A stretch of DNA of 64,000 nucleotides, taken from Amaurobius ferox. Lineage: Eukaryota > Arthropoda > Arachnida > Araneae > Amaurobiidae. The notes under the pieces are model-generated. The model did not search any database and was not told the origin of the DNA. It saw nothing but the letters and a program-made list of their open reading frames with translations. A program made the translations under genes and the position numbers. Of the stretch, positions 43,001 through 53,425 are shown in pieces (within the stretch, counting starts at the first letter, position 1; every line of letters begins with the position of its first letter). Where the stretch lies: positions 26,806,107 to 26,870,106 of the forward strand of contig OX578150.1 in the NCBI GenBank assembly GCA_951213105.1, written 5' to 3'.

Positions 43001-45951
43001 ACCTAACCAGTGGATTTTACCAATTGTGTTTACATCCTGATGATTATCCGAAGACTTCTTTTTCAACACCTGATGGCCACTTTGAATGGACCAGAACCCC
43101 ATTTGGTCTTAAGAATGCGCCTGCATCCTTTCAGAGACTGATGTCTCTGGTGCTGGCTGGCATATCTGGAATTTATATAGATGACATAATAGTTGCTTCA
43201 AGAACATTCGAAGAACATTTGAAAAAACTAGAAGAGATTTTTGTAAGATTAAGTAAACATGGTCTTAAATTGAAACCAAGCAAATGCCATTTTTTCAGAA
43301 AAACAATTAAGTATCTTGGATTTTTGGTATCAAATGGAAAAGTACAACCTGATACTCATAATTTGGAAGTTGTAGAGAAATTCAAAATTCCTAAATCAAT
43401 TAAGAATGTGAGACAATTTCTTGGACTCACTGGATTCTATAGAAAATTCATAAAAGACTATGCAGAACTGACTTTGCCATTAACAGAATTATTGAAAACT
43501 AAGAATAATGAAAGTAAAAAGAAATTTATTTGGACTAATGAAGCTCAAAAATCTTTTGAAATTTTAAAAGGAAAACTTCTATCAAAACCTATTTTGACCC
43601 TTCCAGATTTTAGAAAACCATTTATTTTACATACAGACGCATCAAATCACTCTTTAGGTAGCTATTTGTCTCAAGAAGATGAGAATAAAATTTTGCATCC
43701 AATATCTTACGCAAGCAGAAAGCTTAGTGAAGCAGAATGTAAATACAGTGTTGTCGAAAGAGAAGCATTAGCTGTTGTTTGGGCTACTAACTATTATAAA
43801 CATTATTTAATTGGAAAACCTTTCACAATTTTTTGTGACCAGAAGTCACTAACATTCGTATTTAAATTAAAAGATCCTACATCTAGATTGGCTAGATGGA
43901 TTGCATCCTTATCACAATTTGATTATCAAATAGTACATAAACCAGGAAAAGCAAATGTTGTTGCTGATTATATGTCAAGAAATGTAGATGAATGTACAAA
44001 TACTATTAACAATATTCCACAAAGATTCGTGTCACAATATAAAGTTATAAATCAAAATGTTAATCAAAATTTTCCAAGTGTAAATCAAAATTCTCAAAGT
44101 TCTAATAATGTAAACAATACTAATAGTAGCAATAGAAGAGAATCAGAAATCAATTTGAATCCAGCAAATACAAATGAAGAAAATGAAATTTGTGCTGTTA
44201 ATAATAATGAAAGTGAAATGCAAAATGAAAATAACATACAAATTGGTCAATTGGAACAAACATTTACTTGTCCTACCTTGCTCATAAGAATTAAGAATGC
44301 TCAGAAATCTGACCCAAGGTGCAATAAAATTATAGATCTCTTAGATAAAAATATAAAACCTTACCCACAAACTTTGGTATTTTTTAGAAAAGATGATATT
44401 CTGTGGTGTACTCACAAACACCCAAAGCGTAGACATCAAGAACAAGAAAGAGTTGTTGTTCCGCAAGAACTTGTGTCTGAAATTTTATGGTTACATCATG
44501 ACTGTCCCACTTATGCACATTGTGGATTTAGAAGAACTTTAGCTTCTGTAAGTAGAAAATATTTTTGGCAGGGAATGTATTCCCAAACACAAAATTATGT
44601 TTCATCTTGTGAAATTTGTGTGGTAAATCGTGGCTTTAGAAATAACAAAGCACCCATTCAAAGATTTTCGAAGTCCACATATCCATTTGAGCGTATCGCC
44701 ATGGATTGTGTCGGACCATTACCTATATCAAGATTTGGAAATAAATTCATATTGGTCATAACTGACTATTTTACAAGATGGCCTGAAGCATATCCCTTGG
44801 CCTCAATAAAAACTGAAGACATTCTAAGTTGCTTAGAGCACTACATGGCTCAGCATGGTATACCTAAATTCATCGTCTCGGATCAAGGGACGAATTTTGT
44901 TTCTAGAACAGCAAGATGCTTTTATAAGAAATTAGGAATAATAAAGAATACTACTACTGCCTACATGCCATCTGTAGACGGTTGTGTTGAAAGATTAAAT
45001 GGTACCTTGATCAGATCCTTGAAAAATATTGCATATAACGATAAAGATAATTGGGACAATCTGATACATTTTGCTTTATTAGCACATAGAAATGCCATAC
45101 ATGCTTCTACGGGTGAATCGCCTGCTTATTTACTCTATGGTAGAGATTTAACAGTTCCAAATACTTTGATCACTGGATTTAAACCTCCGACATATGAATC
45201 AACATATGATTATGGAGAAGACATGAGATTCAGACTTAAAAGAACATATGATGTAGTAAAAAGTAACTTGGAAAAAGCTGAAAATTCACAAATTTTACAA
45301 CAACATAAGAAAGCAAAGATGCCCAATATTAAGGTTGGTGATTTAGTGTATCTTTACACTCCCTTTTTGCCTCAAGGCCAGTCAAGAAAACTGAGCTCTT
45401 TTAATAAAGGTCCTTTTAAAGTGATAAAACAAACATCTGCAGTGAATTTCTTAATCAGACATGTAATGAATCCCAAAAATGAACAACTGGTTCATGTGAA
45501 CAGACTGACTCTTTTACCTCCAAGAAGAGAGGAATTGCAAAAATTTTCAAAACAAACTCATGAAAGTCAAAAATTGAACTCTAAGACAAATAAACTTACT
45601 CCTGTGATCACCGCTGAGAAAGACTCTGTGAAACTAAAATCTTGTTTAACAAGATCTGGAGATAAATCTCAAAACAAAAAAACTGTGAAACGAGTAAGAT
45701 TTAATTTGCCAAATAAAAGGGTAAATGAAAATGCTGTTCATACTAGATCTAATGGTCGTACAAATCAAAGACAACAATATGTTCAGAGAAATAATTCAAA
45801 TAACCTTGATAATAGAGGAAATGGAAGAATCATTTACAACAATAATTTTAGAAATAGTTATACACCACACCAAAATCAGTATTACATGACAAACAGAAAT
45901 ACACGTACACCTTATAATCTTAGATATGGTCAAAGATTTTCACAATATTAA
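40030..45951 (+). CDS. Gag-Pol polyprotein of the Gypsy element, 1973 residues
   Basis: Single open frame with no Gag/Pol frameshift. Residues about 55-230 look like a retrotransposon Gag (FAGNANESFHEFLEKF...). A charged coiled coil spans about 225-295. Residues about 348-456 are Arg/Asn/Phe-rich, and I find no CCHC knuckle. Aspartic protease: LIDTGSSINII with D491. An Asp/Asn-rich linker follows (about 612-730). RT: VADFRKLN, then YIDD at 1049-1052. RNase H: HTDAS with D1203. An Asn-rich linker covers about 1330-1415. Integrase: HHCC-type zinc region with CEIC, then D1559, D1618 and E1654, a DD35E triad. The C-terminus is basic and Asn/Arg-rich. All key catalytic residues I checked are present. 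The start at 40030 is the first Met in frame, after a poly-A run. There is no Env. Confidence 0.95.
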   Translation: MPKSRNTRASRSSDSSTQPGSRNRVPSVSPPRLSPNSGRSASAVRDSNKVKVGIGSQFLGSIPSFAGNANESFHEFLEKFLLVAEHAEWSNKDRIFVLKLKLSGRAERLIKSIPKLNQSTNFSELVNTLKDNFMKKENIAKNVASLVNCKQMTGESVRDYANRIEAESYVAFPQDVVSDNEDSLRTAILLNSFKKGLKSLFGKAVLSANPQSFEAAKEIAILEEEVQNEELEEMTEDINTVRIEKDTKQEIEELKNELNLKKKEFEKLRRKFSENSEKRKKRLNEIREDLEKSNSSFEDSFMDTPSTSRYNENELEEEDWEDIPVKKKHKPSTSFRTSTPSKRSESRNRFSQRRIPVASQEEEWYVKSPYQNYSPRKNSLFFRRPFRNSSYRNSIFHRRYFSNFRNSFDNYKSQNFNNFGYRRNNRYFNSRFGNRRQFGRQNFRRQNFQSPLVNRRNSEVSYMTESETPCQNNFPIIQVFVEDVTLNALIDTGSSINIIYSDALHKINPRKVQLKHTSTILRGIGSQNILVERKASFPMIIGNERDVIECCILNTPAPGRYNMILGSTFLHEKQVTITYRHKRVNFLYCSIPFTEFTESQSFTVISDYVQFKPDESYAISHDFDRRNYNFTNDVDYRFKDTNFSRNYENRCNNGYLFEQNNFHNEFRDVDFRDFDANGNERSNYECENDLYERQMNDNVYTDRFLTKDNTSNNEISQTDCDKHDEGSSQQNQAIGIAKAFNKCVLKPFSETFIKLKRNYKIEKDTTILLEPINNKEFSANKIFVARSIHKIPENDFLYAKVANPSEKIVYINKGMKLGTFENIHESDIDINNRVDIENCIEENETFDAWGGDFDLKHMNYAQKSLLLKLLSKYKHVFAKNMKELSGCDTILHEINLESNIPVRQKPYRIPHNLQKELSRQVNELLDAKIIQRSTSPYNTPVLFVKKPDGSYRLVADFRKLNKITIVENFPIPNISELIDNLSGALYFSTLDLTSGFYQLCLHPDDYPKTSFSTPDGHFEWTRTPFGLKNAPASFQRLMSLVLAGISGIYIDDIIVASRTFEEHLKKLEEIFVRLSKHGLKLKPSKCHFFRKTIKYLGFLVSNGKVQPDTHNLEVVEKFKIPKSIKNVRQFLGLTGFYRKFIKDYAELTLPLTELLKTKNNESKKKFIWTNEAQKSFEILKGKLLSKPILTLPDFRKPFILHTDASNHSLGSYLSQEDENKILHPISYASRKLSEAECKYSVVEREALAVVWATNYYKHYLIGKPFTIFCDQKSLTFVFKLKDPTSRLARWIASLSQFDYQIVHKPGKANVVADYMSRNVDECTNTINNIPQRFVSQYKVINQNVNQNFPSVNQNSQSSNNVNNTNSSNRRESEINLNPANTNEENEICAVNNNESEMQNENNIQIGQLEQTFTCPTLLIRIKNAQKSDPRCNKIIDLLDKNIKPYPQTLVFFRKDDILWCTHKHPKRRHQEQERVVVPQELVSEILWLHHDCPTYAHCGFRRTLASVSRKYFWQGMYSQTQNYVSSCEICVVNRGFRNNKAPIQRFSKSTYPFERIAMDCVGPLPISRFGNKFILVITDYFTRWPEAYPLASIKTEDILSCLEHYMAQHGIPKFIVSDQGTNFVSRTARCFYKKLGIIKNTTTAYMPSVDGCVERLNGTLIRSLKNIAYNDKDNWDNLIHFALLAHRNAIHASTGESPAYLLYGRDLTVPNTLITGFKPPTYESTYDYGEDMRFRLKRTYDVVKSNLEKAENSQILQQHKKAKMPNIKVGDLVYLYTPFLPQGQSRKLSSFNKGPFKVIKQTSAVNFLIRHVMNPKNEQLVHVNRLTLLPPRREELQKFSKQTHESQKLNSKTNKLTPVITAEKDSVKLKSCLTRSGDKSQNKKTVKRVRFNLPNKRVNENAVHTRSNGRTNQRQQYVQRNNSNNLDNRGNGRIIYNNNFRNSYTPHQNQYYMTNRNTRTPYNLRYGQRFSQY

Positions 45952-48222
45952 ATTTTGGTTGAGTTCACAATTTTACAGAAATTAAATTTTGCAAGAAAAG
46001 ATTTCATTTTAAGTTAAAGTTTATACTTGTTTAAGTTATATTTCAATATTGTCTTTTAAAATAGAATTTATGAAAAAAATTGTTGTGATTTTAAAATTTA
46101 TTGGAAATCTTGCATTAAGTTAAAAAAGTAAATAAGTAATTGATTTTGTGAACTATAATTTATGAATATTTATATTATAATTTAAATAATAAGTAATTTT
46201 GTTAATTAGTAATTTTGTTAACTGACTCTCCTTGGACTTTAAAATTTTTTCGAGAGTCCTGTCTTGATTGACTTTGATTATATTGATGTGTTGTAATGTA
46301 AAAGAATGTTTGATTATTTGTTTAAGTTCATTAATGAAAATAATTAAAATGGTGTTGGTAAATTTGTTGTTCCCCTAAGTAAAAAGGAGGAAAATTTTGA
46401 ATATTGAAGAAAAAAATATATAAATAAATAATGAAAAGTAAATGATTTATTAAAATAAAATTGAAAGTAAATATGAAGTATATAAAGTAATTGAAATAAA
46501 TTAAGTAATTTGAAAGTGAAAATGAAAAGTTTGAATTTGAAAATTTTTGAAAATTTAATGAAATTAAAAGTTTTGAAGATCAAAAGTAAATGATCTCTTT
46601 TGAAAAATGTTTTGAAACTTTGTTGCTGAGAGAGGTGAAATTTTTGGCTGATGTGTTGTTGAAATTCTGTTCTCTTGAAATTCCATTTCACATTGTTGTT
46701 TTTTTTTACCAGCAGTTTTCAAACATCTACACAAATTTCAGTTAGTCATCATATTCGTATGCTGCACCCTTTTTTTTTCTGAAGGCTGGCTGGTGGACGC
46801 AAACATTGGACAAATCTACACGGATCACAGATGAAGAAGCAGCTTAGCAATTTAATTGTCCGAACTTTTGTGGCAGGACTGGAGTCCTGGACGACAACTT
46901 GCTCCGAGCCTACCTAGGAGGGTTGTGTTTGGCCAGGTGGGAAACTGGTGAAGCTATGAGGATGATGATGATGAAGAAGATGATGATGATGTTGGGATCA
47001 GCGCAAGCTGCCCAAAAATGTTTGATGATATCCGTGCTTCTGAGGCGTGTCCTGGCGTCCTGTTTCTGCTGCAATTGCTTCCTGCACGCGAGTATTTTTT
47101 TTCCTTTTTCTACACTCCCTTTTCTGTTGGCAACTCGTTAGTCCCCGCCGAGTTTGCTCTTTAGATGTGTTCCTGCTCTTTTACATAACTGACGTGAATT
47201 TCAGGAGAAAATTCTCTCCTTCTCTCTCTCTCAGTAAACAAATGTATATAAATGTAAAATTTTCTTTTGTGACATGAAGTTGGCACTTGTTGAGTTATTT
47301 CAGAGTGAAAGTTGTTAAAAGTAAAGTAAATGAAAATTTTAAGATAAATTAAATAATGTAAATATAAATGAATAATTTAAAGTAATTTATGAAAGTGTGT
47401 CAGAATAAGAAAATTCTGAATTGTTTTAATGACAAAATAAGTTGAATTAAAGTTAATGTTAAAATTGTTGAATAAATGATGAAAGGGTGAAAAATTGAAG
47501 ATAAATGTAATTTAAAGTTAATATGTTGAATTTGAAAGTAATTTAATGTGAAAGTTAAGATTTTAATGAAAGTTTTGAAATGAAAAATTGAAATTGAAAA
47601 ATGGAAATATTGAAGTGACCTTGTTCTCAAAAAGTGAGACATTTTTGAATGAGTGAAGAATCTCATTTCCTGAATATGACAAATTTAATTTAGAAATTAA
47701 TTTTCAAAATATTTAACCTTTTGATGAAAATTAAAAAATAATTGTTTTGTGTCACTTGTGTGTTTGAAAGTGACAAATGTTAAATTTTTGAATTGTTTAT
47801 ATTGTTAAGTTTTGTAAATTCATATCATATCATATTTTATTTTTCATATCACCTGGTTGATCTCAATGTAGATGATTGAGATAGTGTGTTGTCAGGCAAA
47901 TTGCCTTGACAAATTTTCTTTTGAATTTTAGTGTAATAAATGTGAATTTTTGTAAAGGTTCCTTTAAGATGTGGTGACGCCTTGTCATCCTTTTGGTTTT
48001 CTTTTGGTTTTTACCTGTGGTGATGAGTGGCTTGGCCAGTCATTCAGATCTACAGTGTTGTTGCTTTTGAGAGAGGTGAACGATCGCACTTTTCTCGCCC
48101 AAAATTTTGTATTAAATTATTTTACACTTACAGGTTCCTAAAACTCCTTGTAAATTTTGTGTTTTTGTGTTTTGAGTGAGAGAAAAATTTTCCTCACTGT
48201 GTTCTGAAAATTTTTGCCTCCC
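45952..48222 (+). other. Non-coding 3' tract of the Gypsy element
   Basis: About 2.3 kb between the Pol stop and the polypurine tract. It contains many G/A-rich AAAGTAAAT-type words, an ATGATGATG/GATGAAGAAG trinucleotide run at 46958-46991, and only short unrelated ORFs. No envelope-like ORF (signal peptide, transmembrane segment) is visible. This is unusually long for a Gypsy element without a third gene. Confidence 0.75.
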
Positions 48223-48235
48223 GGAAGGGGAGAGC
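48223..48235 (+). promoter_or_regulatory. Polypurine tract
   Basis: GGAAGGGGAGAGC directly precedes a TGTCATG LTR start at 48236. This is the expected plus-strand primer of reverse transcription. Confidence 0.8.
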
Positions 48236-49457
48236 TGTCATGTCGCAATTCTGCGAGCTGTCATGTCGCAATTCTGCGCCATGAGCCTTTTTGTATTTTC
48301 TGCGAGAGAAACATCCTTCTCTCCGTTCGTGCCAGTACAGTGTTTTTACTAACACTTGTTTCCATTGAAATTACATTAAAAAGCGCATTTCGTCGAGAAA
48401 GCGTTGGATTGTCTAGACTTAGTGTCGGGCCGTGGAGCGTGACGTATTGGATGTGAAGTTGCTATGTGAGCGCGCCGTCCAATCAGGAAGAGGCGCATTT
48501 TTGCGAAAGAGAACTTGCGTGGGCTCAGAGGACCCATTTTTCGCGCTCTTGGTGCTGGAACATTTCGACTGAAAGGTCGCATCGAAAGTTTTGTCTAATT
48601 TTTAGACAAAAGGCTTTGGCCAAAATGGCTTGCCGTTCATCTGGAGCTGAAGAAGAGGAGCCTGGAACCTTTCATTAATTATCCTGATGCAAATCTATTC
48701 TAAATTATATTTTTTTCCATTCCAGGAACATTCCGATGACGACTCTGGAAATTGAGAGCGTAGAATGACGGTTTTGTTCAATTCGAGGCATTGTATACGG
48801 AAGTTCGGGTTCTAAAGATTTTGGAATCTACGTTGGTTTCGCCCTGTGAACTTTTTGAATTACCAGCTAAAAACCCGTGATATTTTGATGCGAAACGGAG
48901 CTCCAAAAATTTGTTAATCTTGTATCAAGGTAAATTTTCTTTTTCCGGAAACAATGTTTCCGAAATGGCACTGGCATGATGAAATTAAATTTAATAACAA
49001 AAATGGCTCATATTAAAATATTTAAAGTTAAATTTGGAAAGATTTAAGATCGTATGATTATAAATACATGGAATACTTGTTATGCAACATATATATTTTT
49101 ACCAGAGCACTGTTAAATGTGTCTAATAAGTGAAGCTCTGAAGTTTTATTTATAATTGAAAGTTAAAATGCAAATGTTGAATTCTTTGAAAAATCTAAAA
49201 ATAAATCAATATTTAAGTTTGTGTTAAAATGAGCCTGTTTATTTGTGTCTGCATATTTTACTTTACTCATTGTACATCATTTAGGATTAATTCTCCTAAA
49301 CTGGGAACTCCTTTAAATCTTGAACCTGGTGTTATTGCTGATACATTTTTGATGGTAAACATGCTAAATTTATGTCTCTTGGGCATTTTGAAATTAAGTT
49401 CACAAGTTGTGGGTGGTGGAGTCAGTAGGTGCTGTTTGTACTGACCCAGCTCCCACA
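48236..49457 (+). repeat. 3' LTR with a 23-bp duplicated left edge
   Basis: 48259-49457 equals the 5' LTR in length (1199 bp). In front of it, the first 20 bases of the LTR plus AGC occur once more (48236-48258), right next to the polypurine tract. The unit AGCTGTCATGTCGCAATTCT then GCG is thus present twice (48233-48255 and 48256-48278). The LTR ends CCCACA before the TSD. Confidence 0.92.
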
Positions 49458-49594
49458 ATGTTAATGCATCTTATTTTCCGATTTTTTGATTTTTCTAATG
49501 TTTTTGACTTAGTTTATTATTTTTCATTTTTATTTATTTATATAATTAATAAATAATTATATATATATATATTTTTTTTTTTTTTTACTGTATG
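49458..49594 (-). repeat. Spacer downstream of RT copy 2
   Basis: AT-rich sequence with a (TA)n and poly-T run (49559-49586). It is the half of the inter-copy region that lies on the far side of the Gypsy insertion. Confidence 0.45.
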
Positions 49595-51110
49595 TCAGTC
49601 ACTATAATTGGGAATGTTTTCTAGGATGTTATCGAGTGAAATTTGATACACTGAGTTGATAATTTTAATAACAAACTTGGGAGGATATGCATTATTAGTC
49701 GCTGTACTCAATAATTCCATAAAGTGCGCTAATTTATAATATTCATCACAAATTTTATTGATTCTAAGATTCTGGTTTATTATAATATTTCTAAATACAG
49801 ATATATGCAAACAAGAGTCAAAATGTTGAATTTTTGATGTATTAAATTTAAAATCCTATCTTTTATCATACAAGTTTATATCCATATTACAATTTTGTAA
49901 ATTTAAATTTAAATCTAAAAAGTTTGCAACATTTGTGTCATTATTACTTGCATTTAATTGTAAATTTTTTGGATAAAAGTTTAATACTATAGGGATATTA
50001 TTATTTGGGGATACACATAAAATGTCATCTAAATATCTAAACATGTGCATATTATGCAAGCTTGGATTAATGTTTTTTTCATAGAAGAATAAATACAGAT
50101 TAGCTAACAATGATGAGGCACACACCCCTTGTGGGATACCAACCTGTTGTTGAAAAAAAGTACCACCATGTTGAATATAATTCTCATAAAGAGTGAAGTT
50201 AAGTAATTTTTTAAAAAGAAAATTTGAATATTTTAGGTTGATATTATATTTTTCAAAAATTCCTAAAATAATTCTATACAGATCATCTATATTAATATTA
50301 TTAAACAAATCTTTGAAATCAAAGGTATAAATACTACGAATATTAGTAAGAGTTTTTAATTTCTTAACTAATTCAAAACTGTTTTTTACAATATGACAAT
50401 TATTTGAGATTTCATCTGACAAGGATACTTCATGTAATATCTTTAATAATAATTTTCCAGCATTAGTAATGTAAGAATTATGCCCACTGGTAATGGTTCG
50501 AAAAGCAACAGGGGATTTATGAAACTTGGGTACTAAAACAATATATGGAATGTTATTACAACTATTTTTTAGATGGATTTGCTTATATTTGGCTGATATT
50601 CTATTGTATAAGATTTTAAGGTTAGTTTTATGTAAATTATAGATTTGATTATTAAGTAAGTGTGACTGAAGGGTATTTTTATAATAATATTTACATATAA
50701 TTGAGTAGTTTCCACTTGCCTTATCGACATATGTAATAACAAAATCATTTTGTATTTCTTTAATATCATTTTTAATTGAATTAAGTTTATATGAATTATT
50801 AATTTTCTGATTATATATATAATGATTTAAGTATTGCTCTATTAAGACTCTCCAGGGTTTAAAGGCTTCTACAGGGAATTGATATTTATAACTGATTTTA
50901 TAGATAAATTTATTTAAGTCAAGAAATAAACCTTTACATATTGATTTATGTTTAAATTTAGTAGGTATACGGTACTTAGTACCCAGTAACATCAGTGATC
51001 TTAATGCATCATAATTAATAATATTTAGATTTCCCGTTATAACATGCCCATGGTGTTTATCTACGAAGTCTTTGTATTTTTCTAAATGACAGTGGCAATA
51101 TGACTCTCTC
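49595..51110 (-). pseudogene. Penelope-like reverse transcriptase, copy 2 (truncated, one frameshift)
   Basis: The main frame is 49856-51110. The first 26 or so residues of the longer open frame, upstream to 51175, are translated microsatellite and terminal repeat. In the frame counted from 51175: HHGHVITG (41-48), VDKAS (150-154), KFHK (217-220), FDFKDLFNNI (285-294), GIPQGVCASSLLANL (346-360) and YLDD (381-384). The catalytic aspartates are therefore present, unlike copy 1. The last 70 residues continue in another frame at 49595-49810 (YP..FV.KIIN), which matches the C-terminus of copy 1, so there is a frameshift near 49830. The N-terminal region present in copy 1 is missing. No GIY-YIG domain is seen. 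Confidence 0.68.
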
Positions 51111-51135
51111 TCTCTCTCTCTATATATATATACTA
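51105..51135. repeat. (TC)n(TA)n microsatellite at the 5' edge of RT copy 2
   Basis: A CTCTCTCTCTCTCTCT tract followed by TATATATATA. It marks the point where RT copy 2 was truncated and joined to block R. Confidence 0.85.
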
Positions 51136-51262
51136 AAATTTTTAATCGAAAGCTATGCATAAACGGTAAGTGCAAAAAAACCCATCTCTAGCATATCTGT
51201 TACAAATAAGTAACTATAGCCCAAGACTAAGGATAAAAACAGAAGGTAACTTATCACTATAA
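51133..51262 (-). repeat. Block R, upstream of RT copy 2
   Basis: Counterpart of 34549-34692, same strand orientation, about 85-90% similar by eye. It is followed by another (TA)n tract (51281-51303). Confidence 0.7.
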
Positions 51263-51344
51263 TGGAAAGGGGGTGAGGTATATATATATATATATATATA
51301 TATTTGTTATTTTTACCACTATACATTAGTATATATTATATACC

Positions 51345-51750
51345 TTTTCACTCTTAAAAGATCACACTGTCAGGAAAAAACATATTTACAAGTCATTGAC
51401 TGTATTAAAGACACTCCGCACACATCAAAATTCGATTACATTCGAGCATATAAAAGTGAGAAGAATATTGGTCTCCCACAGAAGAGACCGATAAGCGCAC
51501 CTTTATCGACTCTCGAAAATAATTATTGTGAGTCTCTGGTGGGGAATGCAAGAATCAATGACGTTGCAAATCATACGGAGAATATTTACAACCGAGTTTG
51601 TATTTTATGAATGTATTTCCTTTTATTGATTTAATCGGCATCAGTGTGAAAACAGGAAGGCGTCGAATGACGGGCATGTTTATTAAAAATGTTAACATTA
51701 AGTACAGCTGAAGATGTTTGAACCGATCAACAGACGGCCGAGCATTAAAG
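51345..51750 (+). repeat. Repeat family G, copy G2
   Basis: Blocks as in G1 (AAGTCATTGACTGTATTAAAG, AAAATTCGATTACATTCGAG, GAATATTTACAACCGAGTTT, AAAATGTTAACATTAAGTAC). It is followed 170 bp later by the hairpin of B7, the same arrangement as G1 and B8. Confidence 0.6.
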
Positions 51751-51917
51751 TTATATACTTGTTAAAAATAAGTTTGTCAAATGTGAGATAAAGTTAAAAT
51801 ATTGGAAAAAAATGAATATTTTAAATTTTAAATTTTAAAAAGTCATTGCTTATTGTGTATTAATTCATCCATCATCTCTTAAAATTAACAAGCAAATTTT
51901 ATTCATATTGAAATATT

Positions 51918-53425
51918 ACTTTCCCTACATACATAGGGAAAGATCTGTGCCGAGGTCAAAAATTGAAATTTGAGTTTTTGATGAAAGATTGAAGAACACG
52001 TTTGAAGCATCCCTGACCTGGATCCAAACGGTTTTGAGTTGATGTCTGCATATGTGTACATGTATGTCGGTGTGTGTGCTACCTTATATTTGACGTTGTT
52101 ATCTTATATTTGAAGTTATGGCTGTATGAGTTATAACTAATCTTTAATCTATCATTAGTATTTCATATAATATTTTTTATTACATACAGGGTGTCCCAAA
52201 AACATTGACCTCGGCTTTTATTCCTTAATATTGATCTTAGACATATATAATAAATTACAAAGTTGCGTAAAAAAAGGTACAGAATTTTATGAAATCAATA
52301 AAAATTTTTAGGGGATTAAATTTGAAGAAATACAAATTTTAAATTTTTATACGGACCCCGTACAAAATCATTTCCAATGAGTACAATGCGCCCCATACAC
52401 TAATAAGGTGATGTACGAAATTTCAGCATTTTATCATAAAAAGTCCCAGAGATATTTTTTAACAAAGTTAGTGAGGGATTAATCCCAAATTAAAATGTAA
52501 ATGTTTACAGCAAGAGTGCAAATGACGCAACGCAGAAATGCATCATAAGCAAATAATATCTTCAATGGATCTTTTGCATGGTTGAGAAACATTTTGAACA
52601 AGCTTTGTAATCTTTGTGTGAAGTTATTATTTCTACACAGTGTAGATAGATACTTTTGTACCAATAAATAGCAAAATTATTATTTATTTATGTATTATTT
52701 ATTTAAACGCGATCTGCCGACATGATTTTTCTCCTCTGAGTACCCATGTCGATGCATCGAAAAGTGGTTTAAGTCAGCATTTTTGTTTTTTAATATCTCT
52801 GTCACTTTTTATGATAAAATGCTGAAATTTTGCACTTCACCTTATTAGCGTATGGGGCACATTTTACTCATTAGAAATACTTTTGCACAGGGGTCGTATA
52901 AAAATTTAAATTTTGCATTTCTTAAAATTTAATTCCCTTGAAAGCGTTAATCGATTTCATAAAATTCTATATCTTTTATTACGTAACTTTGTAATTTATT
53001 ATATATGTCTAAGATAAATATTATTTAAGGATATAAAAGCCGAGGTTAATGTTTTTGGGACACCCTGTATATATATATGTGCGTGTGTGTGTGTGTGTGT
53101 GTGCGTGCAAGTGTATGATATATGTGTCTGTGGACGCGATATTTCACGAACGACTGGAGCATTTTGAAAATAATTTTGCACTGTTATTATAATCAGTGAA
53201 TACTGGAACTCAATTCATTTCAAACGAAATCCGGAAAACACTCCCCTCCTCTAATTTTTAAATAAATTTTTGACAAAATCTTTTAAAAAGTAAAGGCGTT
53301 CAATAATAATAAATGAATAATCACGTCAAATGTAGTTTTTCATTAGAAAATAAATAACACAAATTTTAGAATGCTAGCATGAACCGTTCTCTAAATACTG
53401 CACGATGTTTGAATGAAATTTGAAA
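51918..53425 (+). mobile_element. Diverged family B element, copy B7, split by a fold-back element
   Basis: Starts with ACTTTCCCTACATACATAGGGAAAG, a compact hairpin, then the AATTGAAATTTGAGTTTTTGATG, ACGTTTGAAGCATCCCTGAC and GAGTTGATGTCTGCATATG blocks. After the fold-back insert it continues with a (TG)n tract (53080-53102), GTGTCTGTGGACGCGATATT and GCTAGCATGAACCGTTCTC. The conserved end is missing. Confidence 0.65.
52185..53069. mobile_element. Fold-back element with CAGGGTGTCCCAAAAACATT termini
   Basis: Body 52187-53067 (881 bp) with TA on both sides. The ends CAGGGTGTCCCAAAAACATT and the inverse are followed by matching GACCTCGG / CCGAGGTTAA. Inner segments also pair: AAATTTTTATACGGACCCCG on the left with GGGTCGTATAAAAATTTAAA on the right, and ATGCGCCCCATACACTAATA with TTAGCGTATGGGGCACATTT. 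The loop region (about 52450-52790) is unpaired. No transposase. Same class as 30350-31061. Confidence 0.78.

Larger units (their letters stand above)
37857..49461 (+). mobile_element. Complete Gypsy-type LTR retrotransposon
   Basis: Body 37861-49457, flanked by the 4-bp TSD ATGT (37857-37860 and 49458-49461). In order: 5' LTR, primer-binding site, a leader of about 970 bp, one Gag-Pol ORF (40030-45951), a 2.3-kb non-coding tract, polypurine tract and 3' LTR. The order PR-RT-RNase H-IN is that of the Ty3/Gypsy (Metaviridae) group. The LTRs look identical across the parts I compared and the ORF is open, so the insertion is recent and may be competent. It interrupts the spacer between the two Penelope-like RT pseudogenes. 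Confidence 0.95.

Noticed and set aside
46344..47666. ORFs in the Gypsy 3' tract as an envelope gene
   Set aside because: The longest sense frames are under 90 codons and lack a signal peptide plus transmembrane arrangement; the antisense ones are low-complexity F/L/I-rich.
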